Both the position numbers and the translations under genes were made by a program. DNA of 6,552 bases, from NCBI GenBank assembly GCA_014384515.1, contig JACNFS010000071.1, positions 1-6,552 on the forward strand. The letters are read 5' to 3'. The stretch comes from Dehalococcoidia bacterium (GTDB lineage Bacteria; Chloroflexota; Dehalococcoidia; GIF9; UBA5629). Under the pieces are notes generated by a model. That model searched no databases, was not told where the DNA came from, and saw nothing but the letters and a program-made list of their open reading frames with translations. Positions 5,581 to 6,552 of the stretch are shown piece by piece; positions within the stretch are counted from its first letter, which is position 1; each line of letters starts with the position of its first letter.

Positions 5581-6552
5581 TTACCGAGGCAGTTTGGCCT
5601 CAGTTGGGAGGGGGGTCGCCGGTTGGGAAGAGGGGTAGCGCGATGCGCGGCGGAGGAAGGATGGGACATCTAGGCTATCTTCAGCTACACCTCGTAGCAG
5701 ACGGCGCAGTTCGGCTTCAGTGGGCACTCCGGCTCCGTACTGGGCAGTGAAACCGGTGGCGATAATCGTAATTTGGATCTGATCGTCTAATTGTGAATTG
5801 AAAACGACTCCGAATATAATGTTTGCTTCAGGGTCAACTGCTTGAGCTATGACTTCAGCCGCCTCGTTGCACTCGAACAGGGTGAGGTCCTCGCCGCCGC
5901 TGACATTGAACAACACTCCTTTAGAGCCGCCTATAGAAACATCGAGCATAGGACTGGCTAGGGCGGCTTTGGCGGCATCAATAGCTCGGTTCTGCCCATT
6001 GCCTCGTCCCATCGACATCCAGGCTGGCCCAGCGTTCTTCATTATTGACCTGATATCGGCGAAGTCTAGGTTGATTAATCCAGGAACAGTCACTACTTCG
6101 GCAATAGCTTGAACACCTAGCCGGAGTACATCATCAGCTAATCTGAAAGCGTTGTCTACGGTAGTTTTGGCATCGCAAAGCTCGAGAAGGCGGTCATTGG
6201 GAATGATAACCAAGGTGTCTACCTTATCACAGAGTTGCAGGATGCCTTCTTCGGCTACTCTGGTTCGGCGAGTTCCTTCAAAGCTAAAAGGCCTGGTTAC
6301 GATGGCGATAGTCAGGGCACCAGATTCCCTGGCTATCTCGGCAACAATCGGGATGCCGCCAGTGCCAGTGCCACCACCCATTCCAGCAGTGACAAAAATC
6401 ATGTCAGCACCGGAAACTATCTCTTGGATTGTCTGGCGGCTTTCTTGGGCTGCTTCGGCACCAGCGGTATGGTCGCCGCCAGCACCCAAGCCTCGGGTCA
6501 ATTTCTCACCCAGTTGAACACGTACAGGCACTTCAGCCAATGCCAAGGCTTG
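5581..6552 (-). CDS. ftsZ: Cell division protein FtsZ, N terminus cut by window edge
   Basis: FtsZ is the tubulin-like GTPase that forms the division ring at mid-cell. The visible 323 residues begin within the conserved DAQAL region (QALALAEV), so only the first 45-80 or so residues, with the start, lie outside. Positions here count from that first visible residue. Present are LGEKLTRGLGAGG (14-26), the GTP-binding signature GGGTGTG (59-65), TRPFSFEG (86-93), IPNDRLLE (117-124) and the T7 loop NLDFADI (161-167), whose aspartates complete the GTPase site of the next subunit. The GTPase fold ends at ATGF (265-268). The tail is short: about 27 residues lead to LDVPSFLRR (294-302), which resembles the conserved C-terminal peptide (DIPxFLRR-like) that binds FtsA and other partners. 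Some 21 proline-rich residues follow it. The in-frame TTG at 6546 is not the start. An intrinsic terminator follows the stop. Confidence 0.97.
   Translation of the reverse strand, partial: QALALAEVPVRVQLGEKLTRGLGAGGDHTAGAEAAQESRQTIQEIVSGADMIFVTAGMGGGTGTGGIPIVAEIARESGALTIAIVTRPFSFEGTRRTRVAEEGILQLCDKVDTLVIIPNDRLLELCDAKTTVDNAFRLADDVLRLGVQAIAEVVTVPGLINLDFADIRSIMKNAGPAWMSMGRGNGQNRAIDAAKAALASPMLDVSIGGSKGVLFNVSGGEDLTLFECNEAAEVIAQAVDPEANIIFGVVFNSQLDDQIQITIIATGFTAQYGAGVPTEAELRRLLRGVAEDSLDVPSFLRRASRYPSSQPATPLPTEAKLPR

Noticed and set aside
5259..5750. Plus-strand 163-codon open frame
   Set aside because: It crosses the inverted repeat, the ftsZ terminator and the end of ftsZ in antisense; no domain is recognisable.
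6544..6546. TTG at 6546 as the ftsZ start
   Set aside because: It lies inside the conserved DAQAL block of FtsZ, and the frame stays open to the window edge.

Overview
The window looks like chromosomal DNA of an uncultured or anaerobic member of the Chloroflexota, most likely Dehalococcoidia-like. This is inferred from the style of the proteins (a class II, B12-dependent ribonucleotide reductase next to nrdR, and an FtsZ with a very short tail), moderate GC and the repeat content of the large spacer. No taxonomic marker was searched, so the lineage call is tentative. All four protein genes lie on the minus strand and read from right to left.

Right end (5581-6552): the C-terminal three quarters or so of ftsZ, cut by the window edge, followed by a clear rho-independent terminator (about 5507-5550). 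Then comes a spacer of about 840 bases without a convincing gene. It holds a perfect 16-bp-stem palindrome (5103-5136), a partial second copy of its arm (5322-5338), a degenerate long inverted repeat (5351-5430) and smaller repeated fragments. It reads as a place where dispersed non-coding repeats have accumulated and decayed.

Centre (1707-4804): an nrdR-nrdJ operon for deoxyribonucleotide synthesis. Upstream of nrdR is a near-consensus sigma-70 promoter (TTGACA, 17-bp spacer, TAGAAT). Its spacer contains a full 10-bp NrdR-box core, and a weaker second box lies 31 bp downstream, over the predicted start of transcription. This suggests that NrdR represses its own gene and nrdJ. The two genes abut exactly (TAG then ATG), and the nrdJ Shine-Dalgarno sequence lies inside the arginine codons at the end of nrdR.

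Left part (224-1675): 31 bases after nrdJ and probably in the same transcript is an unusual three-part protein: an N-terminal GAF sensor-like domain, a middle PD-(D/E)XK nuclease-like domain, and a complete C-terminal hypoxanthine phosphoribosyltransferase. The operon would therefore link deoxyribonucleotide synthesis with purine salvage, with an unexplained sensor and nuclease-like fold attached to the salvage enzyme.

Left edge (1-223): no protein gene. A plus-strand promoter (TTGACA, 17 bp, TATGGT) precedes a stretch of about 110 bases closed by a 12-bp helix and followed by a U-rich run. It is a candidate stand-alone structured small RNA, convergent with the end of the fusion gene. I could not match it to a known RNA family.
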